Positions 51,773 to 61,179 of a DNA stretch of 64,000 nt are shown here, one piece after another. Position numbers and translations under genes: made by a program. The number at the start of each line of letters is the position of its first letter. Position 1 is the stretch's first letter. The DNA comes from Paenibacillus spongiae (lineage in GTDB: Bacteria > Bacillota > Bacilli > Paenibacillales > Paenibacillaceae), in contig NZ_CP091430.1 of NCBI RefSeq assembly GCF_024734895.1, forward strand, positions 5,784,501 through 5,848,500. Reading direction: 5' to 3'. Below the pieces are notes generated by a model. The model ran no database searches and had not been told where the DNA came from. It worked only from the letters and a program-made list of their open reading frames with translations.

Positions 51773-52600
51773 TTAAATTGCCTTCCCGAACACGACCGGG
51801 AAGTGACTTCCGGACATCAGTTCTCCAGGCTTTACATTGACAAATTGGTGCATCGGATGGTTCGCTGAAGGCTCATAGCGCGTATGGCCCGGCATATAGT
51901 GGACGGCAATCGCTCTGCGGTGCATCTCCGAACGGTTATGCGGGCTGCCATGCCAGGTGAGCGAGTGATGGTAGCCGACCTGCCCCTTCTTAATCTCGAA
52001 AGGAACGGCTTCCACAACGGCGCCCTCCGGCAGCAGCTCCGGATTTTTGTGGTAAGGCTTAAAGTCTTTCGTAGAAGCCAGATGCTTCTGATGGTCGCCC
52101 CACTTATGGCTGCCAGGCACCATCCACATGCAGCCGTTCTCGATGACGGCATCGTCCAGCGCTACCCAGGCGCTGACCAGATCGGCCGGCTGAATGATCG
52201 GCCACAGCGGATGATCCTGATGCCAGCCCGTCGGACCGCCCGAGACCGGTGGCTTGTATTGAATTTGGTCATGCCATATCCGAAGCGTATCGGTATTGCT
52301 GCAGAGCTGCGAGATCTCTTCCGTAATGATCGGGTGAGCCGCATGTTGATAGAACTTTTCGCTTGCCATCCATATATTTACAATCTGAACAACCCGCTCC
52401 GTGACCGTCATTTTCATATCGTCATACAGCGAACCGCCATCCAGCATGTTGTGATTCAATACGGGCTTCTTCACCGTCTTGCCTTCCATAACGAGAGCCA
52501 GCTCTTCACGAAGCTCTTCAACCTCATCGTCGTTCAACACGACGCTCCCCTTCAAAAAACCGTTCTTTTCAAATTCTGCCAGCTGCGCTTGCGTCAACAT
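51773..52600 (-). CDS. PhyH-family dioxygenase, divergent to AraC
   Basis: Fe(II)/2-oxoglutarate residues are His127-x-Asp129 (GWHQDHPLWP), His217 (LTWHGSPHNRS) and Arg228/229. The 275-residue protein starts at ATG 52600, with AAAGGAG 9-10 bases upstream; a longer frame to 52711 overlaps the promoter region. The fragment NMLDGGSLYDDM and the MWMVPGSHKWGDH stretch place it in a group of bacterial PhyH with unknown substrate. The AraC gene starts 140 bases away on the opposite strand. Confidence 0.93.
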   Translation of the reverse strand: MLTQAQLAEFEKNGFLKGSVVLNDDEVEELREELALVMEGKTVKKPVLNHNMLDGGSLYDDMKMTVTERVVQIVNIWMASEKFYQHAAHPIITEEISQLCSNTDTLRIWHDQIQYKPPVSGGPTGWHQDHPLWPIIQPADLVSAWVALDDAVIENGCMWMVPGSHKWGDHQKHLASTKDFKPYHKNPELLPEGAVVEAVPFEIKKGQVGYHHSLTWHGSPHNRSEMHRRAIAVHYMPGHTRYEPSANHPMHQFVNVKPGELMSGSHFPVVFGKAI

Positions 52601-52740
52601 TAGCTTGCACTCCTTTTCCAGAAGGAATAAGATTTTGGTAACACTTTCACAATAAACGAAAAAGCATGTCGCGTATTTAGATAAACGCAAACTCGATTTA
52701 CACTTTTGCAAGATATGCAGCTTTCGGGGGAGGACTGCCT

Positions 52741-53628
52741 ATGCATATGGGGAATTTAATCGACTTGACGCCGACGGTAAACTTTGCGACTAGGCAGACT
52801 TCCGAGCCCGGCGAATACTGGGGGGCCCGCATTATTCCGGATTGCCAGCTCATCTACGTGTTATCCGGGGAAGTACAGCTCCTGCTCGGCCCGGGCCGTT
52901 ATTCCGTCCAGCCTGGAGAATGCGTCTTCTACGGTCACAACAGTCCGCATATTCTGACCAGCGTCCGCCATTCTACGTTTTACAGCCTGCACTTCGCATG
53001 GCATGCGTCTTCATCACATCCGGTTCATCCGGCCTATCATCTTAAAGATGTACGGGAATCGGAGATGAATCGTCCGCCCGAGCCCTACAGCGTGACGATC
53101 GAAGGCCGCGGCGACATCGCCATCCCGCACCACTTTGTGCTCAGCAGCGGCGTGGAGCCTATAATGGCCAGAATCGTGAAGGCTTATCAGCAGCCGGACG
53201 ACTGGGGGGCCTCCTTCGCCATGCGGGCGCTTCTTATGGAGCTGCTGCTGACGATCATAAGAACGGTCACGGAGCAGACGATCGGGGAGATGGAGAGCAA
53301 GATCGAGCATGCGCTGCAGGCCATGAGGGAGCAGCCGACGAATAACTGGTCCGTAGCGGAGCTTGCGCGGTTATGCGGGTACCACCCGAGTTATTTTGCC
53401 AAGCTGTTTGCCGAACAGACGGGCATATCGCCCAAGCAATATATCATCTCCGAGCGGATCAAGCTCGCGAAGCTGGCTCTCTTGAAGGGCGAATCGATTG
53501 AAGCTGTCGCCGAACAGCTCGGCTATACAAGCGTCCACTATTTCAGCAATAATTTTAAGAAGGAAACCGGGCTCACGCCGAGCGAATTCCGCCAGATGCC
53601 CGGCCGCATGAACCGCGAACGCATATAA
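52741..53628 (+). CDS. AraC-family regulator, divergent to the fourth PhyH gene
   Basis: An N-terminal cupin-like domain (CQLIYVLSGEVQLLLGPGR; ECVFYGHNSPHIL) is followed by a double HTH (WSVAELARLCGYHPSYFAKLF and IEAVAEQLGYTSVHYFSNNF). The start has GGGGGAGG 7-8 bases upstream. The divergent layout to PhyH implies control of that gene. A terminator follows directly. Confidence 0.93.
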   Translation: MHMGNLIDLTPTVNFATRQTSEPGEYWGARIIPDCQLIYVLSGEVQLLLGPGRYSVQPGECVFYGHNSPHILTSVRHSTFYSLHFAWHASSSHPVHPAYHLKDVRESEMNRPPEPYSVTIEGRGDIAIPHHFVLSSGVEPIMARIVKAYQQPDDWGASFAMRALLMELLLTIIRTVTEQTIGEMESKIEHALQAMREQPTNNWSVAELARLCGYHPSYFAKLFAEQTGISPKQYIISERIKLAKLALLKGESIEAVAEQLGYTSVHYFSNNFKKETGLTPSEFRQMPGRMNRERI

Positions 53629-53665
53629 GAGCCTTTCCAGCATAGACTGGAAGGCTCTTATTGAT
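53628..53665 (+). terminator. Terminator after the AraC gene
   Basis: The arms AAGAGCC and GGCTCTT, extended by CCAG/CTGG, are followed by a short T-rich stretch. Confidence 0.7.
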
Positions 53666-53720
53666 TGTTATCGAATTCCACAAGCAGCAGCTATCGGCCG
53701 TACATTCATTACCAAACGCC

Positions 53721-53952
53721 CTAGCCCATCGCCCGTTCCGCCACCAGGACGGCAAGCAGCCTTGCGCCATATCCCGCTGCGCCGGGAACGGGATACGCTT
53801 CCGCGGCGGATGCTTCCTTCAGGCCCGCCATATCGATATGCATCCAGCGCTGGGACGAATCGACGAACGTGCGCAAGTACAGGGCAGCGGTAATCGCGCC
53901 GGCTTCGCCGACGCGGCTTATGTTGTTCCACTTAGGCTGCGTATTCAGCTAT
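53721..53952 (-). pseudogene. C-terminal remnant of a leucyl aminopeptidase (M17)
   Basis: An open frame of about 76 codons ends in TAG at 53721 and has no start codon; it is closed upstream by TAG at about 53953. It encodes the end of an M17 aminopeptidase: NNISRVGEAGAITAALYLRT, then RWMHIDMAGLKEAS and PGAAGYGARLL. The metal- and bicarbonate-binding motifs (NTDAEGR-type) that precede this part in intact enzymes are missing. It is a truncated relic, left by deletion between the AraC gene and the GH4 operon. Confidence 0.8.
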
Positions 53953-53967
53953 AAAACAATAAGGGCT

Positions 53968-55338
53968 TTATGTCCACTCTCCCAAGAGCTCGCGGTATGC
54001 TTTCATATAATCGTCAACGAGAACCTTCGCAAGCGAATAGGAACTAACGAGCGGGTGAACCATGAGCGCCTCAACCGCTAATTCCCGGGATTGATGCCGC
54101 ACCGCTTCCACGGTCAGACGCTCGAACCGCTTCACGGTCTTCATGAGCAGGTACATATTTTCAGGCACTTCGCCGATCTTGACCGGCTTCGCACCATTCC
54201 CGTCAACGACGCATGAAACCTCCACGACATCGTCATCCTCAAGTCCGTCTATGCTTCCTGCATTGGGCACGTTGAGGACGATGTCGCTGCGCCCGCCGGT
54301 CTGAAGCGATGCAACATAATCAAGCATAACGCCGGCATAGCCGAGCGAATTCGGAAGCTCCAGCTCCCCCTCCTGCGCTAGCTGCTTCGAACCGGAGTTC
54401 GTCTCGATCGCCATATACGAGGCTTCGCGTTTCTGGGTGTAATAGAGATAAATTTGCAGCGCTTGATTCGGATTTCCGGCGATGTCGGTCTCTTTCAACG
54501 CCGCAATCATATCCTTATTGTTATGTGCGATCATTTGACCGCGGGTCATGCCGGATCTGTTAATATTATCGAGGGCCTGTTCACGATGGTAATAATAATA
54601 GAGATATTCGTTAGGAAGATAGGGGAGCGTCCGCATCAGATCAATGTCGAACATCTTGAACTCTTCCACTTGTGCGACGAATGACGCGTCATTCTTCAGC
54701 CGAGCCAGTATATTATCGCCTTTGTAAATAACCTTGCTCACCCAAGACAGATGGTTCAGGCCGAAGAACTCAACGTACAACTCCTTCGGATCAACACCCA
54801 TCGCTTGCGCCATGCGCAGCTTCGTATGGCTCGGAGTGTCGCAGATGCCGATCACGCGGTCGTAGCCCGCGCTTCGCAGCGCCTGCGTCACGAGTCCCGA
54901 TGGATTCGAGAAATTGAAGATCCACGCTTGCGGTGCAAGCTCCTTGGCCAGCTCGCAATAATGCATCAGAACAGGGATGGTGCGAATGGCCATGGAGAAT
55001 CCGGCCGGTCCCGTCGTTTCTTGTCCAATCACCCCGCGGTTCAAAGCAATCTGCTCGTCGGTATACCGGGACATCTCCTTGCCGACGCGGATCGTCGTGA
55101 CGATATAGTCCGCGCCAGACAGCGCATAACGGATATCGGTTGTTGTACGGAGCTTCAGATTAACACCGCTCTGTGCAATAACGATCTTGCACAGCTGGCC
55201 GATAATGTGCAGCTGCTCTTCATCCGTATCATGCAGCACCAGATCCGTAATCCCCGCTTCCTCCGCCTTAAGCGTCAAGCTCTTCGTGAAAAGGACGGCC
55301 CTGACGCCGCCCCCGCCGATCAACGTTAATTTCTTCAT
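53968..55338 (-). CDS. Glycoside hydrolase family 4 enzyme (6-phospho-glycosidase type)
   Basis: GH4 enzymes use NAD+ and Mn2+ and act by a redox elimination mechanism. The nucleotide-binding start is LTLIGGGGVRAV; metal ligands are Cys166 (GICDTPS) and His196 (FFGLNHLSW); NFSNPSGLV is the conserved NPxG region. The late stretch DDVVEVSCVVDGNGAKP resembles LicH/CelF-type 6-phospho-beta-glucosidases. The operon has an ABC importer and a PfkB kinase and no PTS, so the phosphorylated substrate would have to be made inside the cell, or the enzyme acts on a free glycoside. It is the last gene of the seven-gene operon, overlapping the kinase gene by 4 bases. Confidence 0.92.
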   Translation of the reverse strand: MKKLTLIGGGGVRAVLFTKSLTLKAEEAGITDLVLHDTDEEQLHIIGQLCKIVIAQSGVNLKLRTTTDIRYALSGADYIVTTIRVGKEMSRYTDEQIALNRGVIGQETTGPAGFSMAIRTIPVLMHYCELAKELAPQAWIFNFSNPSGLVTQALRSAGYDRVIGICDTPSHTKLRMAQAMGVDPKELYVEFFGLNHLSWVSKVIYKGDNILARLKNDASFVAQVEEFKMFDIDLMRTLPYLPNEYLYYYYHREQALDNINRSGMTRGQMIAHNNKDMIAALKETDIAGNPNQALQIYLYYTQKREASYMAIETNSGSKQLAQEGELELPNSLGYAGVMLDYVASLQTGGRSDIVLNVPNAGSIDGLEDDDVVEVSCVVDGNGAKPVKIGEVPENMYLLMKTVKRFERLTVEAVRHQSRELAVEALMVHPLVSSYSLAKVLVDDYMKAYRELLGEWT

Positions 55339-56294
55339 CCTCTAGCCTCCTCTTGAAGCGCCGAAGCATCCGTATGTCCGGCAATAAACCGCAGCATGGC
55401 CTCATGGTCCAACGTTCCGGTGCTTCCGCCATAAGCGCTGACGGACAAGGCTCCGCATGCATTGCCATAAACGAGACACTCCGCAGGCTCTTTGCCCGTC
55501 AGATAGCCATAAATATAGCCTGCGTTGAAGGAATCTCCCGCTCCCGTCGTATCCCGCGCCTCTACCTGGAATCCAGGATGATAAATCCGCTTGCCGTCCA
55601 CAATGGCCATAGCACCCTTAGAGCCAAGCTTCACAACGACATGCTTGCCATGCCGGGCCAGATGGGTGATGGCCTCCTCCACGGTTGCGCAGCGAGTGTA
55701 GTGCATGGCTTCCGTCTCATTCATGAAGAACACGTCGATCTGCGCAGCCAAGTCGAGAATACCTCTGTACCATTCACCGGTATCGTCCCAGCCGGTATCG
55801 AAAGAAAGCGTGACGCCCAGCTTCTTCAGCTCCATGACCGTTTCCATGTAATCCGCATGGTTCGCGCTCCCCTTGTAGCAGGTCAGATGGACATGGCGCC
55901 CTTCGGCAACGCTGCTGCGATCGAGCTGCCGCAGGCTCAGCTGCGCGTTCGATCCCGCATAGGTAATGAATGAACGATCCTTCTCGGGATGCAGGGCAAT
56001 GGAGATTCCCGTATTGGCCGTCTGGCTCAAATTGATATAACTGGTATCGATACCATACTGCTCGAATTGCTTCATCAGGAAGCGACCATAGTAGTCGTCG
56101 CCGAGAATGCCGTTGAACGCAAGCTTCAAGCCGAGCTTGGCGAGGGACAGGCTGAACAGGGCTGCTCCCCCGCCGAGATGCGTCATGATGTTGTCTACGA
56201 ATATTTCCTGGCCAGGCAGCGGGGGCCGGTCATAGCCGACAACGACTAAATCAATATTCACATCCCCTATGACAATTGCATCGAATTTTTTCAA
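55335..56294 (-). CDS. PfkB-family carbohydrate kinase
   Basis: Ribokinase-type motifs are present: the N-terminal substrate motif with MTHLGGGAALFSLSLAKLG and the C-terminal catalytic motif DTTGAGDSFNAGY (Asp254 as base). The 319-residue enzyme phosphorylates a sugar or sugar derivative with ATP. It lies between the LacI and GH4 genes in the sugar operon, so it should act on the imported compound or on the GH4 product. Confidence 0.94.
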   Translation of the reverse strand: MKKFDAIVIGDVNIDLVVVGYDRPPLPGQEIFVDNIMTHLGGGAALFSLSLAKLGLKLAFNGILGDDYYGRFLMKQFEQYGIDTSYINLSQTANTGISIALHPEKDRSFITYAGSNAQLSLRQLDRSSVAEGRHVHLTCYKGSANHADYMETVMELKKLGVTLSFDTGWDDTGEWYRGILDLAAQIDVFFMNETEAMHYTRCATVEEAITHLARHGKHVVVKLGSKGAMAIVDGKRIYHPGFQVEARDTTGAGDSFNAGYIYGYLTGKEPAECLVYGNACGALSVSAYGGSTGTLDHEAMLRFIAGHTDASALQEEARG

Positions 56295-56319
56295 AGCATT
56301 CTCCTCTTCTCCGCATTAC

Positions 56320-57348
56320 TTATGTTGGAAGGCCTATTTGTTCGTCTATTGCATTGCAGCTGTCGCGGATGACGAGCCGGTGTTCCATGATGATATCCCC
56401 GTCCGGACGATATGTTCCGGCAATCAGCTTCATGATCGTCTCCACCGTCAGCTTCCCCATCTCATGAATGGGCTGCTCCATCGAGGTCAGGCGCGGACGG
56501 ACCAGCTCCGTCAATTGGCTTCCGTCGAACCCGATGACCGAGATGTCATCCGGAACCTTCAGCCCCCGGTCATGAATGCAGTTCATCGCGCCCAGCGCCA
56601 TGTCGTCGCTCACCGCAAAGACCGCGGTCGGCGGATTAAAGCCTTCGAGCAGCTCGCTCATCAGCTGATAGCCGCTCTGCACCTTATAATCGCCGAAACG
56701 GATTAACTCATAAATAACCTTGCGCCCGTGATCGGAAAGAGCGTTGCGGTAACCCGTATAACGGTTCTGACCGGATGTAACATCCCGCATATCGCCGCCT
56801 ATGAACCCGATTCTCTCATGTCCCAATTGGATCAAATACGCCGTCGCGTCATATGCCGCCTTATAATCGTCGATAATGACGGAGATGAAATTCTGGTCGG
56901 CCGGCTTGACGCTGGAGAAGATAACCGGGATTTGCAGCGCGTTAATAAAGCTTCTTATTTCAGGGTTGATCTTCTCGTGCATAATCACGATGCCTTCCAC
57001 GCGCATTTCTTTGAATACGTTCAAATACTTGTATTCTTTATCGATATCTTCAATGATGTTGCACACCAGAAGATTATAGTCATTCAGGCTTGCCGTCTCT
57101 TCAATGCTGCTTAAGATCGTCGAATAAAAGCTGGAGGTCAGATCCGGTACGATGACGCCGATGAGGTTCGTTTTTTTCCGCACCAAGCTTCGCGCAATTT
57201 GGCTGGGGGAGTAGCCCAGGTCCGCAATCGCCTGATTGACTCGTTCTTTCAAATCGTCCTTGACATACTTCTCCCCGTTCAGCACGCGTGAAACGGTCGT
57301 TACAGAAACTCCCGCCCTCTTGGCAACATCCTTGATCTTTACCGCCAT
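56320..57348 (-). CDS. LacI-family regulator of the sugar operon
   Basis: The N-terminal HTH is typical of LacI (VKIKDVAKRAGVSVTTVSRV, LN), with a hinge YSPSQIARSLVRKKTN and a periplasmic-binding-type sensor domain. ATG at 57348 follows AGGTGA. The likely operator is TGGTATCGTTACCA, found in front of the first permease gene (62188-62201) and before the solute-binding protein gene (61164-61177). It is an internal gene of the operon, so it probably controls its own expression too. Confidence 0.94.
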   Translation of the reverse strand: MAVKIKDVAKRAGVSVTTVSRVLNGEKYVKDDLKERVNQAIADLGYSPSQIARSLVRKKTNLIGVIVPDLTSSFYSTILSSIEETASLNDYNLLVCNIIEDIDKEYKYLNVFKEMRVEGIVIMHEKINPEIRSFINALQIPVIFSSVKPADQNFISVIIDDYKAAYDATAYLIQLGHERIGFIGGDMRDVTSGQNRYTGYRNALSDHGRKVIYELIRFGDYKVQSGYQLMSELLEGFNPPTAVFAVSDDMALGAMNCIHDRGLKVPDDISVIGFDGSQLTELVRPRLTSMEQPIHEMGKLTVETIMKLIAGTYRPDGDIIMEHRLVIRDSCNAIDEQIGLPT

Positions 57349-57423
57349 GTCTATCACCTGACCTTCATTCTCTACGACTCTTCCGCCGTGTTTAGTCTCG
57401 CTGTTATTCGGTCAAAAGTGAAA

Positions 57424-58308
57424 TCAACCGATGAATAACGGCTGGGAAAATGCCCCGAAGCCCCCCTCAAGATATACCGAAATACGCACGTATTCCTCAT
57501 CCCCTGCGCATTCATACTCGATTTGCTTGAATCGGCCGGTAACTTCCTTAAGCACTCTTCCATCTTTACCGAATAACGTAGCGTATTTATACATCCCATC
57601 CAGCAGTGCATTCGAACGGAAATCCGCAATGATTTTGCTGCCTTCTGTCCGAATCGCTTCGAACCCGAAGCCAGTCGATACATAAAAGCTGCCGTCCTTG
57701 ATTGCGGCCGTGATCGCTTCATTCGAATTGTCCGCTGCAAGCACCATATTCCATACCCGCTTTTCCTGCCCATAGACATGGGAGTCGTCATTGCCGAATC
57801 CCCATACCTTGCGCCCTGCGGATAAGAGAGCATCCCATTTATCGAAAGCGATATCGTATTCCGGATTGCCGTCTCCGTTATAGACCTCGATACCGATGTA
57901 CCTTTCCAACTTTAGCATATCTTCGACGTTCCAGTAATTAGAAAAATATCGATTCGGGTGAACAAGTACCGAAAATCCGCCATTGTCCACGGTTCGATCT
58001 GTCAAACGCTGATAGTTCGCTATCGTAAATTCATTCGAATAATCCGTCATGATCGAATGCGGCGGATTGACGAGAAGCATGTGCGTCTGTTTGCTGCTCA
58101 CCTCGATCGCTTCAAAAACGGTAGGGATCCGACGCATCCCTTCGTGCTTCGTAATCAGATCATGGTCGGATATCCCCAGAAAATCATATTCGGCGTACAT
58201 TTTATACACCGTTTCAAGCGGAAACCAACCGTCGCTGTTCGAGGTATGGTTATGAAACGCCCCTCTTAGCCATTGTCCCGTTTTGTCGTAAGGGTTCTTG
58301 ATTTCCAT
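57424..58308 (-). CDS. PHP-domain metal-dependent phosphoesterase-like protein
   Basis: PHP metal motifs are visible: GAFHNHTSNSDG (His19, His21), GISDHDLIT, LVHPNR and GFGNDDSH. The protein has 294 residues with a beta-rich C-terminal third. PHP enzymes split phosphate esters; here the substrate is likely a sugar phosphate or a carbohydrate-linked phosphoester in the operon's pathway. ATG at 58308 has GAGGT 10 bases upstream. It sits between the permease and LacI genes. Confidence 0.88.
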   Translation of the reverse strand: MEIKNPYDKTGQWLRGAFHNHTSNSDGWFPLETVYKMYAEYDFLGISDHDLITKHEGMRRIPTVFEAIEVSSKQTHMLLVNPPHSIMTDYSNEFTIANYQRLTDRTVDNGGFSVLVHPNRYFSNYWNVEDMLKLERYIGIEVYNGDGNPEYDIAFDKWDALLSAGRKVWGFGNDDSHVYGQEKRVWNMVLAADNSNEAITAAIKDGSFYVSTGFGFEAIRTEGSKIIADFRSNALLDGMYKYATLFGKDGRVLKEVTGRFKQIEYECAGDEEYVRISVYLEGGFGAFSQPLFIG

Positions 58309-58332
58309 CGTCAACATACCTCTTTCCCGTCA

Positions 58333-59241
58333 TTATTCCTTCAATGATCCAATCATAACGCCTTTGGCAAAATATTTCTGTATAAATGGATAAATAAGTA
58401 TGATCGGGGTGACCACGATTACGATGGTGGCCATTTTAAGCGAGTTGCCTGTCACTTGGATCTTCTCCAGCGCATCATAGTTTGCGCCTGCTGCCTGCGA
58501 TAGTGTATCCCTCATCGCTTCAGCCTGCATTAGCATTTCTTGCAATAAAGTGGACAATGGCCGCAGGTTGGACGAACGCACGTAGAATGCACCCGTGAAC
58601 CAATCATTCCAATGACTCACGGCATTGAATAAGGCGATCACCGCGACAACCGGGCGGCTGAGCGGCATAATGATCCGCATAAAGATGGAGAAATCATTAT
58701 ATCCATCAATTCGAGCCGATTCCTCGAGACTGGGATGGATCTGCTGGAAGAACGTCCGCATAATGATCAAATTCCAGGCGCTGTACAAGCTTGGGATCAC
58801 GTAAACCCATATCGTATTGGTCAAATTGAGCGACTTCAGCAGCATATAATAAGGAATGATTCCCCCGCTGAACAGCATGGTGAAGAAAATAAGGAGCGTA
58901 AAAAACTTTACGCCCGGCAATGTTTTCCCTTTCAGCGCATAAGCCGCCATTGCCGTCAAAAATACGCTCGCCACCGTACCAACGACGGTTCGGAATATCG
59001 AAATGCCAAATGCCGTTCCTACATTCGCAGACATGAACACTTCTTTGAAGTTCTCCGTCGACCATGCCCTTGGCCAGAAATAGATTCCCCCCCGCTCGGC
59101 ATCCTTGCCGGCATTGAAGGATAGAGCCAATATGTTCATGAAAGGAAGAATAATCGACAAGCACAAGCCTATGATCAGCAAATAAATGACGATCTTGAAA
59201 ATCTTCTCTCCCACTGACAGCTTGTAAAATTCATTTCCCAC
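58333..59241 (-). CDS. ABC sugar transporter permease (LplC/YtcP type)
   Basis: Six membrane helices and the ABC permease EAA loop are visible (EESARIDGYNDFSIFMRIIMPLSRP, quoted in part as ESARIDGYNDFSIFMRI). The N-terminal FKIVIYLLIIGLCLSIILPF and the late stretch VQKYFAKGV-type ending (here FIQKYFAKGVMIGSLKE) are characteristic of YtcP/LplC importers for complex carbohydrates. It is the third gene of the operon, following the solute-binding protein gene. Confidence 0.95.
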   Translation of the reverse strand: MGNEFYKLSVGEKIFKIVIYLLIIGLCLSIILPFMNILALSFNAGKDAERGGIYFWPRAWSTENFKEVFMSANVGTAFGISIFRTVVGTVASVFLTAMAAYALKGKTLPGVKFFTLLIFFTMLFSGGIIPYYMLLKSLNLTNTIWVYVIPSLYSAWNLIIMRTFFQQIHPSLEESARIDGYNDFSIFMRIIMPLSRPVVAVIALFNAVSHWNDWFTGAFYVRSSNLRPLSTLLQEMLMQAEAMRDTLSQAAGANYDALEKIQVTGNSLKMATIVIVVTPIILIYPFIQKYFAKGVMIGSLKE

Positions 59242-59349
59242 CCGGTCTCCCCCTCCCGCTCCTTATGAGGGGCCGGTTTTACCCATGAGAATAAAACCGG
59301 CCACTTAAACTCCCCATACCGATGAACGAATGATATGGACGCAAACTAA

Positions 59350-61086
59350 TTAATATTTCACTCTCGTTTTCTCATCCGCGTTCTTCTGTTCCAGAAGCTT
59401 CATGTAGTCGTCCAGGCCTGCAGCTTGCAATTGCTTCAGAGCGGAGTCCATGACTTTCTTCGCTTCGTCCAGATTCTTCGTATAGTAAGCGCGAGTCAAG
59501 CTATCATTGTAGTTATCGAGAGCGGTCTTAAGCTCGGTGCCACGGTCAAATTCACCAAGGAAGGACAGCGGCGGGTAACCGTCATTGATTTTGGCATCCT
59601 TGCGTTTGCCGTCCCAGTCAAAATATTCGATGAGACCGTTCGCGCCTGCCAGCACTTCGGGATGGACGGATTCACCAAATTCCATCTCGCCAAAGTCGGC
59701 CATGCGGTCAATATCCGTTCCACCCAGCAGCTCGCCGAAGGAATTGCCGACACCGGCAAAGCCAAGCTTCTTCGCTGCGTTCGGATCACTTGCTTTCAGA
59801 TCCAGCACTTCCTGCTTCACCTTCGGATTGCCTTTCTCATCCAGCGTGTAGTCGCGGCCTTCAATACCATACTGCCACAGCAATTTACCTTCGCGGCTGG
59901 CCAAGAAATCGGCAAACTTCACGATTTCCTCCGGATTTTTCGTCGTGGACGGAATCGCCCAGCCGGAGTAGCCGGATTTGAAATCAACCTGCATTTGGTA
60001 AGGAGAGTCGGCATTATCAAGCGGGCCGATCGGGAGGTAATGCATGTCGTTGTTGAATTCTTGATAGTTGTGCATATCGCCGATAATCGCGGACGTTCCG
60101 TTCAATGCGGCTTCCGTTGCACGGCTCTCATCAATGGTGAAGAACTCCGGATGAATGAGCTTTTCTTTCAGCAGCTTCTGCACGAACTCAATTCGTTTCA
60201 TAGCAAACTCGGTTTGTGCTTCGTGCAGCCATTTGCCGTCTTTATCCGGCTTAATACGCTGATCGCTGGCTCCCCACGATAGATCTGGATACAGGGCTCC
60301 GACTTCTTTCCCGCCCCAGTAGGAAGGACCGATCGGATACACCGCGTTGCCGTTCGTGTCTTTAAAGCCGCCATCCTTAATCTTTTTCGCCAATTCATAG
60401 AGCTGCTCGCTTGTCTTGATCGTACGAGGATCGACTTTGAGCGTATCCGCAATATCCTTGCGGATGAACGGGCCTCCTACATATTTACGGGTAGTAGCTC
60501 CGCCTTCTCTATTAACATTCATATGGATGAAATAGCTGGAACCGTTGAATTCGGGACGAAACATAACGCCATATTTCGTATCCAGCGGAAGGTAGTCGTC
60601 CTGCAAGTATTTGCTGAACACCTTCGTCTCTTTAATGAGCGGCGTCAAATCGGTGAACATGCCTTCACGCGCTGCTTTCAGAATGACCGACATTTCCGGA
60701 CGGCCGCTGTTGTTTAAGTAGAAGGTGATAAAGTCCGGCAGGTCGCCCGAGGCAATCCCTGCAATCAAGCCGTCGATCGAGTGATCCGCTTTCATAATTT
60801 CGAGCTCGAGCTCGATGCCGGTCATATCTTTGATCTTTTGCTTAATTTCCACATTCATGTCCTCTGTGTAATCATCGGTGCCCATGAATACGAGACCTTT
60901 GATTTTGCGATCAGCAATCCAGGTAGCGGGTTTTCCGTCATCAGCCGGATTTTCCGCATTCTCGGTTTTGGTTCCGTTGTTTTCATTCTTGCCACCGTTT
61001 GCCGGCTCATTGTTCTTGGAGCAAGCCGTAAGCAATAACGCCAGAATAAGGAACACCGAGATATAAATTGACCCTTTCTTCCCCAT
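59350..61086 (-). CDS. ABC sugar transporter solute-binding lipoprotein (LipO/YtcQ type)
   Basis: A lipoprotein signal (ILALLLTAC, Cys22) is followed by a large 578-residue binding protein. This size and its type of C-terminal helices are characteristic of the YtcQ/LplA group for oligosaccharides or uronic acid sugars. ATG at 61086 follows AAGGGG by 9 bases. The gene lies 85 bases after the first permease gene, in a gap containing one LacI-type operator. An Asn/Glu/Lys-rich linker (residues 25-55) connects it to the lipid anchor. Confidence 0.93.
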   Translation of the reverse strand: MGKKGSIYISVFLILALLLTACSKNNEPANGGKNENNGTKTENAENPADDGKPATWIADRKIKGLVFMGTDDYTEDMNVEIKQKIKDMTGIELELEIMKADHSIDGLIAGIASGDLPDFITFYLNNSGRPEMSVILKAAREGMFTDLTPLIKETKVFSKYLQDDYLPLDTKYGVMFRPEFNGSSYFIHMNVNREGGATTRKYVGGPFIRKDIADTLKVDPRTIKTSEQLYELAKKIKDGGFKDTNGNAVYPIGPSYWGGKEVGALYPDLSWGASDQRIKPDKDGKWLHEAQTEFAMKRIEFVQKLLKEKLIHPEFFTIDESRATEAALNGTSAIIGDMHNYQEFNNDMHYLPIGPLDNADSPYQMQVDFKSGYSGWAIPSTTKNPEEIVKFADFLASREGKLLWQYGIEGRDYTLDEKGNPKVKQEVLDLKASDPNAAKKLGFAGVGNSFGELLGGTDIDRMADFGEMEFGESVHPEVLAGANGLIEYFDWDGKRKDAKINDGYPPLSFLGEFDRGTELKTALDNYNDSLTRAYYTKNLDEAKKVMDSALKQLQAAGLDDYMKLLEQKNADEKTRVKY

Positions 61087-61161
61087 GTACATACCCCTTT
61101 GCAAATGTTTTTATGAATAACGCCAAGTTAAGCGCTCTCACTAAGGTCTGTTCATTATGCT

Positions 61162-61179
61162 TATGGTATCGTTACCATA
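61162..61179. promoter_or_regulatory. Internal LacI-type operator of the sugar operon
   Basis: TATGGTATCGTTACCATA is an 18-bp palindrome except for its central two base pairs. It overlaps the stop codon of the first permease gene and lies 76-93 bases before the solute-binding protein gene. Confidence 0.7.

Noticed and set aside
57372..57833. 153-codon minus-strand frame overlapping the PHP gene
   Set aside because: The PHP frame has metal-binding motifs across this region; this frame has none.
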